Shown here: in pieces, positions 47,263 through 56,703 of the stretch
How positions within the stretch are numbered: the first letter of the stretch is position 1
How the letters are laid out: the number at the start of each line of letters is the position of its first letter
Assembly (NCBI RefSeq): GCF_000819985.1
Contig: NZ_CDBZ01000179.1
Location: forward strand, 1 to 64,000
Reading direction: 5' to 3'
Length of the DNA stretch: 64,000 nt
Source: Aeromonas media
Lineage (GTDB): Bacteria > Pseudomonadota > Gammaproteobacteria > Enterobacterales > Aeromonadaceae
Translations under genes and position numbers: made by a program
The notes under the pieces: model-generated
Database searches by the model: none
What the model was told of the DNA's origin: nothing
The model's input: only the letters and a program-made list of their open reading frames with translations

Positions 47263-47501
47263 GCTGACCTCCCTGCGTCCGGCGCTGCCGGCCCTCTCAG
47301 GTCCAGCTCCGCCAGCAGCGGGAAGCGCTCACGCAGGGCGATGAGCCGCTCCCGGAACGCGATGTCCTGGTAGGAGAGATTGACGCCGAAGGCCTGCTGC
47401 TCCATGGCCACGTCGCTCATCATGCCGCCTTCTACCGGCCCCCCGAAGGGGGCCTGCGTCGCGGGTCGCCGCTCACTCTGCACGTCCACCTCCGGTGTCA
47501 T
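47259..47501 (-). CDS. bcsR: Cellulose biosynthesis protein BcsR
   Basis: Small cytoplasmic protein that in E. coli pairs with BcsQ. The 80-residue product matches BcsR over NLSYQDIAFRERLIALRERF and PLLAEL. It carries about 25 extra N-terminal residues of low complexity. The ATG at 47499-47501 overlaps the bcsG stop (ATGA); the longer frame needs a TTG. Being this small, it is easily missed. Confidence 0.85.
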   Translation of the reverse strand: MTPEVDVQSERRPATQAPFGGPVEGGMMSDVAMEQQAFGVNLSYQDIAFRERLIALRERFPLLAELDLRGPAAPDAGRSA

Positions 47502-49145
47502 TGGGGATAGGGGACCCAATCCCCCTGCCCCAGCTTGATGTGGAACTGGTTTTGATACTCGAGCACGACAGCCCCCTGGTTTTCCGAAACCGAAGGGGTC
47601 TCTGGCAGACCGCTCAGCAGTGCATCCCAGTCGATGGTGTCAGTGCCAAACACGTTGCCCCCCACCAGCCGGGACACCAGCTCGGACACCGCCAGGAAAC
47701 TGCTGGGCGTGTCGATGTTGCGGGTTGCCTCGTGCTGCGCCCGGGTCCCCAGCAGGGCGACACCGACGGGCACCAGAGTGATGCTCGGGCTGGGAATGTC
47801 CCGCAGCCCGGGCATCTGCATCCTGTCGCCGGCCAGCGCGGCCCCGTGCTCAGGCACCACCACCACGGCCACCTTGCGACCGGATTGCTCCAGCGTCGTC
47901 ATGAAGTCATCCAGCTGATCCAGCAGGGTCTTGAGCCTGGCCTTGTAGGGCGCTACCTGGCGGGTGGCCGCGTAGCGGTTGCCGTCGTGCAGTGCGATCA
48001 GGTTGAAGAAGGTCATGTTGCGCGCCGCCTGGTTCTTCTCTCGCTCACTCAGCCAGCGCCCGAACAGGGCATCATCCCGATAGATGGGTTCACCATCGAA
48101 GGAGGCGAGATCATGGGCCAGCCCCTCCTTGCCCATGGGCGTGATGTCCAGCCCGGCGTACTGCTGCAGATCCTTCAGGTAGTTGCCAAAGGCCCCCGAG
48201 TGATCCATGGCAATCTGCTTGTCAAAACCGAGCCGGGCCAGGTTGTCGAACAGCAGGCACTGGCTGGGGGCCGTCACATAGAGCCCCTGGTGGCTGGTCT
48301 GCCCGCAACTGGCTCGCAGCAGACGGATGGAGCTCGGTCCGCTGTAGGAGGTCGCGGAGTTGAAGTGGTTGAAACGAATGTCGAAATGGCGCCAGACCGG
48401 GTGTTCGGTCAGGCCGCTGGCCTCCACGTCGCTCCAGGCCAGGGAGCAGATGTTGATGATCAGCAGATCGAATGGCGTCGCGTCGGCCGGCAGGGCGCTC
48501 GGGAAGCGCACCAGACGATCCTGCTCTTCCCGGTAGAAGTCGTCGAGATAGGTGTTGAGGTTCTCGTTGGTCGGCGGGGCGCTCTGATCCAGCTGCTCCG
48601 TCATCGACACCTGCCGTGGTGTGGACCCGGATTGAGGGGAGGTGACCGTGCTGGCCGCCACCGCATCCCGGGAGGCAAAGGGATCACCCACCAGGGGAGA
48701 GAGCCATAACCAGAGCAGGGCAAGCAGGATCCAGGGAGTGAAGCGCAGCCACTGGGCGATGAACAGATACAGGGTCAGCATCACGAAACCGGCGCCGACC
48801 ATCTCCCAGTTGATGAAGCGCCCGAGCAGCTCCAGCCAGTAATCCAGGGTGAAGGAGAAGACCTGCCCCCCCCTGGGCGCGAATGCTCTCTATCCCCGGC
48901 AGCCAGGTGTCGTGATAGAAGATCCCCGCGCCGATGGGCAGCGCCAGCCAGTGCCGGATGCGCCGCAGCCCCGTACTGGGCAGGGGAAAGATCAGGAAGG
49001 CGGCAAACACCAGATTGATCAGGGGGTGGAAATTGAGGTAACCCGCCCAGAGCAGGGCGAACTTGGCAAGGAAATAGATATTCCAGCCACCCAGGCCGTG
49101 CCAGTCCAGCCAGGGGGAAGCGGCATTAGAAACGTCTCGAGTCAT
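47498..49145 (-). pseudogene. bcsG: bcsG, cellulose phosphoethanolamine transferase, frameshifted
   Basis: Inner-membrane enzyme that decorates cellulose with phosphoethanolamine. The N-terminal part (start ATG 49143-49145) reads GLGGWNIYFLAKFALLWAGY to HDTWLPGIESIRAQGG. It then shifts at a run of eight C (48866-48873; G on the coding strand) and ends at 48684. The remainder continues in the next frame from VFSFTLDYWLELL through the alkaline-phosphatase-like domain (INICSLAWSDVE, RASCGQTSH, VVPEHG, DIPSPSI) to DWVPYPQ. With seven G the product would be about 548 residues, family length. The 3' piece could also start at ATG 48802. Confidence 0.88.
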
Positions 49146-49539
49146 CGGCGATGGGTCACCCGTTATAGTGGGGCCCCGCAACGGGACCCAGGCACACTGC
49201 CATGGTTGTCAGAAAAAACTCTATTTATTATGCAACTAATCACTTATCTCAGGTGGCCCCAGGTGAGATCCGGGTAACCGGGTGACCTTCATGCCCGAGT
49301 ACCATATTCACGGTATATGTTATCCAGTTGACACTATAAAAGGCACCCTCAGCGGCCAAAAGGGGTGATTAATTTTATGGCTGGCATATTCTTCATGGGC
49401 GGCCGGGCCCTCTTGCTACGACAACAACTGTCATCCTTGCTGCCATGTCGAACAACTTGAGGCCACTTCCAGATTACGCCATGATAACGGCCCCGGCCCC
49501 GGGCCGGCGAAATTGGACAGTCAACTTCAAGGACCCCCC
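49146..49539. promoter_or_regulatory. Intergenic region between bcs operon and tyrB
   Basis: 394 bases of divergent upstream sequence. On the minus strand TATAGT near 49333-49338 could be a -10 box for the bcs operon, with only a poor -35. I could not assign a confident promoter, TyrR box or gene. No bcsF-like or other short frame is convincing. Confidence 0.45.
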
Positions 49540-50736
49540 ATGTTTGAACACGTCGATGCCTATGCTGGCGACCCCATACTGACGCTCGTCGAGACCTTCC
49601 ACAAAGATACCCGCGAGCAGAAGGTGAACCTGGGGATCGGCCTCTATTACGACGAGCAGGGCCGCATTCCGCTGCTTCCCTCGGTGCAGCAGGCCGAAGC
49701 ACAGCGTGCCGCCGCCCCCGCGCCGCGCCCCTATCAGCCGATGGAAGGGGCCGCCAACTACCGCACCGCGGTGCAGCACCTGCTGTTTGGCGCCGATCAC
49801 GAGGCGGTCAGGGCGGGTCGCATCGCCACCATCCAGACCATCGGCGGCTCCGGCGCGCTGAAGATCGGCGCCGATCTGCTCAAGCGCTACTTCCCGACCT
49901 CCGAGGTGTGGGTCAGCAATCCCACCTGGGACAACCACAAGGCGATGTTCGAGGGGGCCGGTATCAAGGTGCACGACTACCCCTACTACGATGCGGCCAC
50001 CGGCGGCGTGCAGTTCGACGCCATGATCGACTGTCTGAGCAGCCTGCCGGCCAAGAGCATCGTGCTGCTGCACCCCTGCTGCCACAACCCGACCGGGGTG
50101 GATCTCTCCCGCGCCCAGTGGGACCAGGTGATTGCACTGGTGGTCGAGAAGAACCTGATCCCCTTTATGGACATCGCCTATCAGGGCTTCGGCGACGGGC
50201 TGGAAGAGGATGCCTACGCCATTCGCGCCATGGTGGTCGCCGGCGTCAGCTTCTTCGTCAGCAACTCCTTCTCCAAGAACCTCTCCTTCTACGGCGAGCG
50301 CTGTGGCGGCTTGTCGGTCATCTGCCAGGATGCCGAAGAGGCGAGCCGGGTGCTGGGCCAGATGAAGGCTACCGTGCGCCGCAACTACTCCAGCCCCCCC
50401 ACCCACGGCGGCCAGATCACTGCGGCGGTGATGAGCCAGCCCGAGCTGCACGCCATGTGGGTCGGTGAGGTGACCGAGATGCGTACCCGCATCAAGGCCA
50501 TGCGCCAGAAGCTCTACGAGGTGCTGAGCGCCAAGGTGCCGGGCCGCGACTTCAGCTACTTCATCAGCCAGCGCGGCATGTTCAGCTACACCGGCTTCAC
50601 CCCTGAGCAGGTGGATCGCCTGCGTGAGGAGTTCGCCGTCTATCTGGTGCGCTCCGGTCGCATGTGCGTGGCGGGCCTCAACAGCCGCAACGTCGACTAC
50701 GTGGCGGACGCCATGGCCGCCGTGCTCAAGGGCTGA
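49540..50736 (+). CDS. tyrB: Aromatic amino acid aminotransferase TyrB
   Basis: PLP-dependent class I transaminase that makes Phe, Tyr and other amino acids from their keto acids. The 398-residue product has the PLP-lysine region [17 protein letters not shown] and HPCCHNPTG, with the C-terminal Arg that binds the carboxylate ([12 protein letters not shown]). ATG 49540-49542 is preceded by AAGGA. AspC is the close alternative; the aromatic type is preferred by length and the overall resemblance to E. coli TyrB. Confidence 0.88.
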   Translation: MFEHVDAYAGDPILTLVETFHKDTREQKVNLGIGLYYDEQGRIPLLPSVQQAEAQRAAAPAPRPYQPMEGAANYRTAVQHLLFGADHEAVRAGRIATIQTIGGSGALKIGADLLKRYFPTSEVWVSNPTWDNHKAMFEGAGIKVHDYPYYDAATGGVQFDAMIDCLSSLPAKSIVLLHPCCHNPTGVDLSRAQWDQVIALVVEKNLIPFMDIAYQGFGDGLEEDAYAIRAMVVAGVSFFVSNSFSKNLSFYGERCGGLSVICQDAEEASRVLGQMKATVRRNYSSPPTHGGQITAAVMSQPELHAMWVGEVTEMRTRIKAMRQKLYEVLSAKVPGRDFSYFISQRGMFSYTGFTPEQVDRLREEFAVYLVRSGRMCVAGLNSRNVDYVADAMAAVLKG

Positions 50737-50743
50737 TCCCCGC

Positions 50744-50767
50744 AAGCCCCGCTTCGGCGGGGCTTTT
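50744..50767 (+). terminator. Terminator of tyrB
   Basis: AAGCCCCGC-TTCG-GCGGGGCTT followed by T residues. Confidence 0.9.
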
Positions 50768-50851
50768 TGTTTGTTCCGTCTGGAGGGGCAATCCCGGCTG
50801 CCAGACGTTCCCCTCATCCTCGCCCGCACGGGCTTCATCCCGGGAGGTTTT

Positions 50852-51778
50852 ATGGATCTCATCGCGCTCTCACGCCTCGGCGGCCGTCATCTGGTGACCC
50901 TGCACCTGCTGCTGGATACCCAGAGCGTCACCCGCACCGCCGAGCGGCTCTGCACCACCCCCTCCACCGTCAGCAAGACCCTCAACCAGTTGCGGGATCT
51001 GCTCGGCGATCAGCTGCTCTATCGCCAGGGCAACCAGCTGTTGCTGACCCCGTTCGCCGAGCGGCTTGGCCCCAGCCTGCGCCGGCTGCTGAGCGAGCTG
51101 AACGGCCTCACCAGTCCGGAGGGCTTCAACCCCGCCAGCTGGCAGGGGGAGCTGAATCTGGCGATGCGGGAAAGCAGCATGATCTGGCCCATGGGGCCCG
51201 TGCTGGGGAAGTTGATGCAGGAAGTGCCCGGGCTGGTGCCCGTCATCTGGAACAAGGATCAGCAGGGACTGGCGGCACTGGCAGCGGGCAAGCTCGACTT
51301 CGTGATCCTGCCCCATGACCAGAGCCAGCCCCTGCCCAGCCAGCCTGGCCTGGTATGGGAGACGTTGCGGGAAGACAAGCTGGTCTGCCTGCTGCGGGAC
51401 GATCACCCGGCGTTGGCCGGGCCCTGGGATCTGGATGCTTACTTAAGCTGGCGCCATGTCGTCATTCGCGACAGCGAGCTGGCCGACCCCTTCTTCGAGC
51501 AGAGCCTGGCCCAGCGTCAGGTACGACGCCAGATCGGTGCCACCCTGCCGGACTTTGGCAGTGCTGCCGCCCTGCTGCGCCAGAGCGATCTCATCCTCAC
51601 CGCCATCGACGGCTGGGCCGGGCAGGCCAGGCCGTCCGGGCTGGTGAGCCGGCCCGTCCCGTTCGACTACGGCGCCGTGACCCACAGCCTGGTGTGGTAC
51701 GGCCCCCTGGGAGAAGATCCCGCCCTGCACTGGTTCCGCCAGCGGATCCTGCAGCTCGCACGGGAGCTGAGTACCTAG
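50852..51778 (+). CDS. LysR-family transcriptional regulator
   Basis: The 308-residue product has an N-terminal winged helix-turn-helix (TLHLLLDTQSVTRTAERL, STVSKTLNQLRDLLGDQLL) and a periplasmic-binding-like effector domain. ATG 50852-50854 has GGGAGG upstream. The target and ligand are unknown. It runs in the same direction as tyrB but behind its terminator. Confidence 0.88.
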   Translation: MDLIALSRLGGRHLVTLHLLLDTQSVTRTAERLCTTPSTVSKTLNQLRDLLGDQLLYRQGNQLLLTPFAERLGPSLRRLLSELNGLTSPEGFNPASWQGELNLAMRESSMIWPMGPVLGKLMQEVPGLVPVIWNKDQQGLAALAAGKLDFVILPHDQSQPLPSQPGLVWETLREDKLVCLLRDDHPALAGPWDLDAYLSWRHVVIRDSELADPFFEQSLAQRQVRRQIGATLPDFGSAAALLRQSDLILTAIDGWAGQARPSGLVSRPVPFDYGAVTHSLVWYGPLGEDPALHWFRQRILQLARELST

Positions 51779-51790
51779 TACCCGGGCGGC

Positions 51791-52114
51791 TCAGGGCTTC
51801 TTGGTGTAGATGGGGCTCGGGAAGGAGGCAACGTTGCTGCCCAGATCCGTGATGCGGGCAGCCCCCTGCTTGCGCACCTGATCGATGCGCAGCACCTGGT
51901 GCATGGGGATCAGGGTGCGGTTGACGTCGGCAAACTCACTCTTGAGCTTCTCATGGCTGGGATCGACGATGAGCGCCGTGTGGTTGTCCCACACGAAGTT
52001 CGCGATCTCGATGAAGCCGAACAGCTGGCCCTGATTCACCTCCTTGACATAGACCTCGTAACGCTCGTTGTGACAAATAAACTGCACTCGATATAAGGCG
52101 TTGGTTTCACTCAT
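51791..52114 (-). CDS. DUF1820 family protein
   Basis: A 107-residue soluble protein, beta-rich with a basic C-terminal tail, with RVQFICHNERYEVYVKEV and FIEIANFVWDNHTALIVDPS. This matches DUF1820, a family conserved in gammaproteobacteria with no known role. Start ATG 52112-52114. Confidence 0.85.
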   Translation of the reverse strand: MSETNALYRVQFICHNERYEVYVKEVNQGQLFGFIEIANFVWDNHTALIVDPSHEKLKSEFADVNRTLIPMHQVLRIDQVRKQGAARITDLGSNVASFPSPIYTKKP

Positions 52115-52232
52115 GGGTATCTGTTGATGATGGGCGGTTTTCCCATTCTAGCCGCCACTTTCCGCACACCAAATAGACAGACATCACAGTTGCGTCATAT
52201 CGGGACTCAGGAGGAAAAACATGCCGGCCTCG

Positions 52233-53135
52233 TCACAATGGCGGCAGGGAGATTGGGCCAAATCCTTTCACCTTCAATGCGTTGGACAGCCCATCCAGCT
52301 CGTCCATGGCGGCCTCCTGCCAAGCCAGCGCCTCCCCGTGCACCCCGTGGTGGCGAAACCCGTTGAGACGGATGGGGACGGGCCCCAGGCTCTGCAGAAA
52401 GCTGACCAGGCCCGCCTCCAGCTTGCCATCGGCATCGATGAAATCAGTGCGCCCCGGTACATGGAGCAACCGTAATTCCGCCAGCTTGCCCACTCGTGCA
52501 AGCAGTTGCAGCGACGCCAGCACCCGCTCCCGACCCTGGCCGGTGAGCGCATGATGCACGGAGTCGCGCCATCCCTTGAGATCGATCATGGCACCGTCGA
52601 GTACCGGCAGCAGCCGCTGCCAGCCCGCCTCACCAAGGGATCCGTTGCTGTCCAGCAGGCAGCTCAGGTGGGTCAGGTCGGGCGCGGCCTTGATGGCCGT
52701 AAACAGGTCGGTCACGAACGGCAGCTGGGTGGTCGCCTCGCCGCCGGAGACGGTGATGCCGGTGAGCAGCGGGCCGTAGCGGCGCAGCAGGGCCAGCACC
52801 TCGGCCACCGACATCTGGTGGGTCTTGGGGCTGGCACTGCGGGGACAGGCATCCAGGCAGCGATCACAGTGGGTGCAGAGCGACGCCTGCCAGCGCACTC
52901 GGCTCTCGCCAGGACGACCCTCGACGAGCGTCAGGGCCCCACTCGGGCAGCCGGGCACGCAGTCGCCACAGTGATCGCACAGCCCTATGGTGTGGGGGTT
53001 GTGGCAGCCAGGGCAGCGAAAGTTACACCCCTGCAGGAAGAGCACCAGCCGATTGCCCGGCCCGTCCACGCAGGAGAAGGGCAACCAGCGACTGACCGTC
53101 GCCGTGCGCCTCCCCTTGTCATCTTCAGTAGTCAC
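52233..53135 (-). CDS. yjjW: YjjW-family glycyl radical enzyme activase
   Basis: Radical SAM protein that installs the glycyl radical on its partner YjjI. The 300-residue product has PFSCVDGPGNRLVLFLQG and the cluster motif CNFRCPGC (CxxxCxxC). Two ferredoxin-type clusters follow (CDHCGDCVPGC, CTHCDRCLDAC), plus TVSGGEATTQ. The chosen start is GTG 53133-53135 inside the yjjI 3' end, with GAGG upstream; a TTG five codons further upstream is the alternative. Translation is coupled to yjjI. Confidence 0.88.
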   Translation of the reverse strand: MTTEDDKGRRTATVSRWLPFSCVDGPGNRLVLFLQGCNFRCPGCHNPHTIGLCDHCGDCVPGCPSGALTLVEGRPGESRVRWQASLCTHCDRCLDACPRSASPKTHQMSVAEVLALLRRYGPLLTGITVSGGEATTQLPFVTDLFTAIKAAPDLTHLSCLLDSNGSLGEAGWQRLLPVLDGAMIDLKGWRDSVHHALTGQGRERVLASLQLLARVGKLAELRLLHVPGRTDFIDADGKLEAGLVSFLQSLGPVPIRLNGFRHHGVHGEALAWQEAAMDELDGLSNALKVKGFGPISLPPL

Positions 53136-54651
53136 GCAGGCTTGCCTCAAGGCCCACCACTCGCGGCGCCCGCCGGCGGATCCCGGTCAGCTCGCTCGCC
53201 TCGGCGCCGAGGCAGGTGGTCTGCAACCGCGACCCTTCGGCGGCGAAGCGGGCCACGTCGCTCTTGCGGATCATGTAGCCGGTCACCCGCACCAGGTCGC
53301 TGTCCGCCACGTTGGCGCTGAATTCGCGCATGCCGAGGGCGAAAGCCCCCTTGCAGAGCTGCAGCAGCGCCTGCGGGTTCTGGCGTATGGTGGGATCCAG
53401 GGTCAGGATCTCGCTGATCCCGGAGTGGTAGTAGCCGTGGTGCGGGGCCAGGGCCAGCAGGTGGCTGGCGGGATCCGGCTCCTCCCCATAAGGGATGCGC
53501 ACCCCGGGGGTGACTCCCTGGTCCAGGCTGAGCCCGCCCTGGGAGTGCAGCAGGGCACGCCCGCCCCAGGCATGGGGCTGGGGCCGGGCCGCCACCCAGG
53601 CCGAGAGCAGGGCCGAGATGCGATGGCCGAGCTGGTTCGCCCCATCGTCGTGGCCATAGCGCCCGGGCAGCCCCGCCTTATCCATCAACAGGTTCACCGC
53701 CTCCGCCATGCCAAAGATGCCGAACATGGGGACGAAACGCGCCTCCTCGATCAGCCCCTCCTCCACCAGGAAGCTGGCGAAGAAACCGGACTTCTGGTGC
53801 AGGAAGGCGGCCCTTGCCTCGATGAGCCGGGAGGCCTGCTCGCAATAGTGGGGCAGCCAGCGCGTCATGAACTCCTCGAGGTCGGCACTCTGCTCGGCCA
53901 TTCCCTTGAGGGAGAGGCGCACCAGGGTATTGGCACCGCCCCCGAGCGGCAGGGCGTTGTAGCAGCTGACGATGCCAAAGCCCCGCTCGTCGAAGGTCTC
54001 CCTGTGGATCGGGTAGTTGACGATGTGGGGCTTGCCGCACAGGGCTATGTTCTGTACCCCCTGCATCAGCAGACTGTCCGGGGTCGATGCGGGATCGTGA
54101 AACAGGCTGAGGTTCGGCGCCACCTGCTTGAGTTCGCCGTCGATGCGCAGGATCAGGCGGCAGATCCTGTTGTCATCCGGGCCTATGTTGACGTGCATGA
54201 AGGCATCCGGCAGCACCCTGTCCAGGTAGATCCAGAAGCCTTTCAGCTTGCGATACAGCGTCTCGTCGTCCAGCTCCCCGACGAAAGGCAGCAGCAGGTG
54301 ATCGAGGCGCCCCAACCAAACCGGCATGCCGGTGACGGAGGGCACATGGTGATAGAGGATGCGCAGGGCATCGAGTGCCTCGTCGAAATCCTGTGGCGGC
54401 GCCAGCTCCAGCCAGGGGGAACCCTGGCACAGGAACTTCTGGTAATCCGGCAGCACATAGCGCGGCTTGTAGGGGGCATGTCCCTCGAACATGTCGCACA
54501 GCACCCCTTGCGCCATCGCCTCGGTCACCTCGGCAGGCAGCGCGGGATAGGGCAGTGCATTCTCGGCGGCGAGCGCCAGGGCATGGCTCTTCTGAGCGGG
54601 TGAGAGCAGGGGGTCGCGCACTATGCGCTGACAGGTTTCGGTGAAAGACAT
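53125..54651 (-). CDS. yjjI: YjjI-family glycyl radical enzyme
   Basis: Oxygen-sensitive enzyme of unknown substrate. The 508-residue product has the thiyl-radical Cys region SCYNALPLGGGANTLVRL. The C-terminal glycyl-radical motif RVTGY is in DLVRVTGYMIRK, about 45 residues from the end. Length matches E. coli YjjI (516). It overlaps yjjW by 11 bases. Upstream is a perfect 15-base inverted repeat. Confidence 0.9.
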   Translation of the reverse strand: MSFTETCQRIVRDPLLSPAQKSHALALAAENALPYPALPAEVTEAMAQGVLCDMFEGHAPYKPRYVLPDYQKFLCQGSPWLELAPPQDFDEALDALRILYHHVPSVTGMPVWLGRLDHLLLPFVGELDDETLYRKLKGFWIYLDRVLPDAFMHVNIGPDDNRICRLILRIDGELKQVAPNLSLFHDPASTPDSLLMQGVQNIALCGKPHIVNYPIHRETFDERGFGIVSCYNALPLGGGANTLVRLSLKGMAEQSADLEEFMTRWLPHYCEQASRLIEARAAFLHQKSGFFASFLVEEGLIEEARFVPMFGIFGMAEAVNLLMDKAGLPGRYGHDDGANQLGHRISALLSAWVAARPQPHAWGGRALLHSQGGLSLDQGVTPGVRIPYGEEPDPASHLLALAPHHGYYHSGISEILTLDPTIRQNPQALLQLCKGAFALGMREFSANVADSDLVRVTGYMIRKSDVARFAAEGSRLQTTCLGAEASELTGIRRRAPRVVGLEASLRDY

Positions 54652-54718
54652 GGGGAGCTCCTTGGCGGACAGTCCCTAAATCCTCACACTTGAGAGGCCT
54701 TTTTTAAAGTGACATTCA

Positions 54719-54757
54719 CAACATAACGGATGTTTGATAGAGACATCCGTTATGTTG
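54719..54757. repeat. Perfect 15-base inverted repeat between azlD and yjjI
   Basis: CAACATAACGGATGT (54719-54733) is the exact reverse complement of 54743-54757 with a nine-base loop. It lies 10 bases past the azlD stop and 68-106 bases upstream of yjjI. No T-run adjoins it, so it may be an operator or RNA-stability hairpin rather than a simple terminator. Confidence 0.8.
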
Positions 54758-54766
54758 GATCACGAC

Positions 54767-55108
54767 TCAACCCAACCAGGGCAGCAGCGCCGCCAGTCCC
54801 CCCTGCCAACGCAACAGGAAAAAGCACCCCATACCGACCACCACCACCACCAGGGTCGGCAGGCGCAGCAGGGTCAGCGCGGTCACCAGCAGGGTGGCGG
54901 CCAGGTAGTCCGGATCCCAGTCCAGCCCCTTGCCTGGCTCATAGCTGAAGACGATGGGCAGCCAGATGGCGGTCAGCACCGACTGGGCCGAGAAGCTGAG
55001 GAAGGCCCCCATCTCGGCACCGGGCTGATAGCGGGTCAGCCGCGAGAAGAAGGCGAAGCGGTTGAAAAAGGTGATCAGGGCCAGCAGGCCAATCATCAGC
55101 CAGCCCAT
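54767..55108 (-). CDS. azlD: AzlD-family branched-chain amino acid transport subunit
   Basis: Small membrane partner of AzlC. The 113-residue product has four hydrophobic segments (MGWLMIGLLALITFFNRFAF, TAIWLPIVFS, LLVTALTLLRLPTLVVVVVG and the C-terminal stretch). ATG 55106-55108 follows azlC by 2 bases. A longer frame covering azlC in another phase is a shadow. Confidence 0.88.
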   Translation of the reverse strand: MGWLMIGLLALITFFNRFAFFSRLTRYQPGAEMGAFLSFSAQSVLTAIWLPIVFSYEPGKGLDWDPDYLAATLLVTALTLLRLPTLVVVVVGMGCFFLLRWQGGLAALLPWLG

Positions 55109-55110
55109 GG

Positions 55111-55824
55111 TTATCTCCTCATCCGGTGCAATACATAGCCCACCACCATGCCGGCCAGGGCCGAGATGATGATGTGGATCTCCGCCAGCAGCGGCTTGGT
55201 GAGCAGTGCTGTGCCGCCGCTCACCACAGTCGCCGCCACCATGGGCAGGTTCTTCATGGCGGGGATCGTCATGGCGATGAAGGTGGCGGCGATGGCAAAG
55301 TCCAGCCCCATCTTGTCCAGCCCCTCGATGTACTGGCCGGCGGCGATGCCGAGCAGGGTCGCCAGGTTCCAGAACAGGTAGAACACGAAGCCCGCGATCA
55401 GGGCATAGGCGGGGTTGAAGACGCCGTGGCGCTCCCTGTCTTTCAGTGCCACCGCGAACATCTCGTCGGTCAGGAAGAAGGCGAGGCTGGCGCGCCAGCG
55501 CAGAGAGAGCGGCAGCACGTCCCGGCGGAAGGTGAAGCCGTAGAGCAGATGCTGGGAGGTGATGACCATGGTGGAACCCATGATGGGCAGCAGGGGAGTG
55601 CCCGCCCCGAACAAGGTGGTGGCCGAGAGCTGGGCGGCACCTGCATAGACCAGCAGCGACATCAGCTGGGCCTGCACCGGGCTCAGGCCCGCCTGCAACG
55701 CCAGGGCGCCACACAGTATCCCCCAGGGGATCACGGAAATGGAGAGTGGGAGAATATCCAGGGTGGCGCGCCACCAGAGCACACCCGTGCGCTCGGGCAC
55801 GGGGAGGCTCGTTCCTGACATCAT
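55111..55824 (-). CDS. azlC: AzlC-family branched-chain amino acid exporter subunit
   Basis: Large subunit of the YgaZH/AzlCD branched-chain amino acid exporter. The 237-residue product has several membrane helices and the conserved LVYAGAAQLSATTLFGAG and FFLTDEMFAVAL segments. ATGATG begins at 55822-55824, with AAGGA eight bases upstream. azlC and azlD form an operon. Confidence 0.88.
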   Translation of the reverse strand: MMSGTSLPVPERTGVLWWRATLDILPLSISVIPWGILCGALALQAGLSPVQAQLMSLLVYAGAAQLSATTLFGAGTPLLPIMGSTMVITSQHLLYGFTFRRDVLPLSLRWRASLAFFLTDEMFAVALKDRERHGVFNPAYALIAGFVFYLFWNLATLLGIAAGQYIEGLDKMGLDFAIAATFIAMTIPAMKNLPMVAATVVSGGTALLTKPLLAEIHIIISALAGMVVGYVLHRMRR

Positions 55825-55944
55825 GGGATCATCCTTGTGACTGCCAACGCGAACCGGAAAAACTAGCACGGTGCGGGATGGACTGTCACGCCATCCAGGG
55901 AGGAAATAAAACGCCCGCTGGGCAGCGGGCGTGAGGGGCGAGGA

Positions 55945-56421
55945 TCAGGGCTCGATGATGATGGGGGTGCCGGGCTCGACGGCGTTCCAGATCTCGTCCA
56001 TCTCGTGGTTGAGCACGGCGATGCAACCATTGGTCCAGTTGGACGGCTGCACCCTGCGATCCCCCATACGGTTGAGCTGACCGTGGATCATGATCATGCC
56101 GCCCGGGCGCACTCCCAGCTCATTGGCACGCTTGATGTCGTCCAGATTCGGGTAGTTGATGTGGATAGCCTTGTAGAAGCCGGAATTGCTCTTCTTGTAG
56201 TCGAGGGTGTAGCGCCCTTCCGGGGTACGCTGATCCCCTTCCTGCAGCTTGTGCCCCTTGGGAGCCGGACCCAGGGCGACCCAATAGCGTTTGACCGGCT
56301 TGCCATCCTTCATCAGGGTCAGGCTATAACTCGACTTCTTGACCACCACCATGTCGGCGGACAGAGTGGCAAAACTCAATGCGGGCCACAGCCCCAGCAA
56401 ACACAACAATACGGCTCTCAA
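55945..56421 (-). CDS. Secreted L,D-transpeptidase (YkuD family)
   Basis: Peptidoglycan-remodelling or lipoprotein-linking enzyme. The 158-residue product has a signal peptide ending near SFA (residue 18) and the YkuD core MIHGQL...NWTNGCIAV, with the catalytic His and Cys. The start is TTG (56419-56421) preceded by GAGGGA; no ATG in frame gives a full signal peptide. It lacks LysM or other domains. Confidence 0.88.
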   Translation of the reverse strand: MRAVLLCLLGLWPALSFATLSADMVVVKKSSYSLTLMKDGKPVKRYWVALGPAPKGHKLQEGDQRTPEGRYTLDYKKSNSGFYKAIHINYPNLDDIKRANELGVRPGGMIMIHGQLNRMGDRRVQPSNWTNGCIAVLNHEMDEIWNAVEPGTPIIIEP

Positions 56422-56703
56422 TTTCCATCCCTCGACAAGCCTTCAGGGCTTTGTATTTAGCTAATCATCTGAATGTCGCCACTCTCTGGCGGCGAGCGAG
56501 CGCCATGATATGGGATCGCCGTGAATACTCAATATATCCAGAGAAACATATCTGTGACCCGCCTCGCCAGCGCTCAGCCAAAGCCTCTGCGCATCACCAT
56601 AATTAATAGTCAAAACAGATAGATGGCGCAAAAAACAGGCACATCTTGCGCCGCGGCAAAGATCCCGCCCCACCTGACCAAGCTTGCTTCCTGCTGAAAT
56701 GAA
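56422..56703. other. Noncoding gap before the peptidase terminator
   Basis: About 280 bases with no supported gene. It should hold the L,D-transpeptidase promoter on the minus strand; I saw no confident regulatory site. Confidence 0.5.

Noticed and set aside
48684-49181. Treating the two bcsG frames as two separate genes.
   Set aside because: The two products join exactly into one BcsG-like protein once one G is removed, so they are one broken gene.
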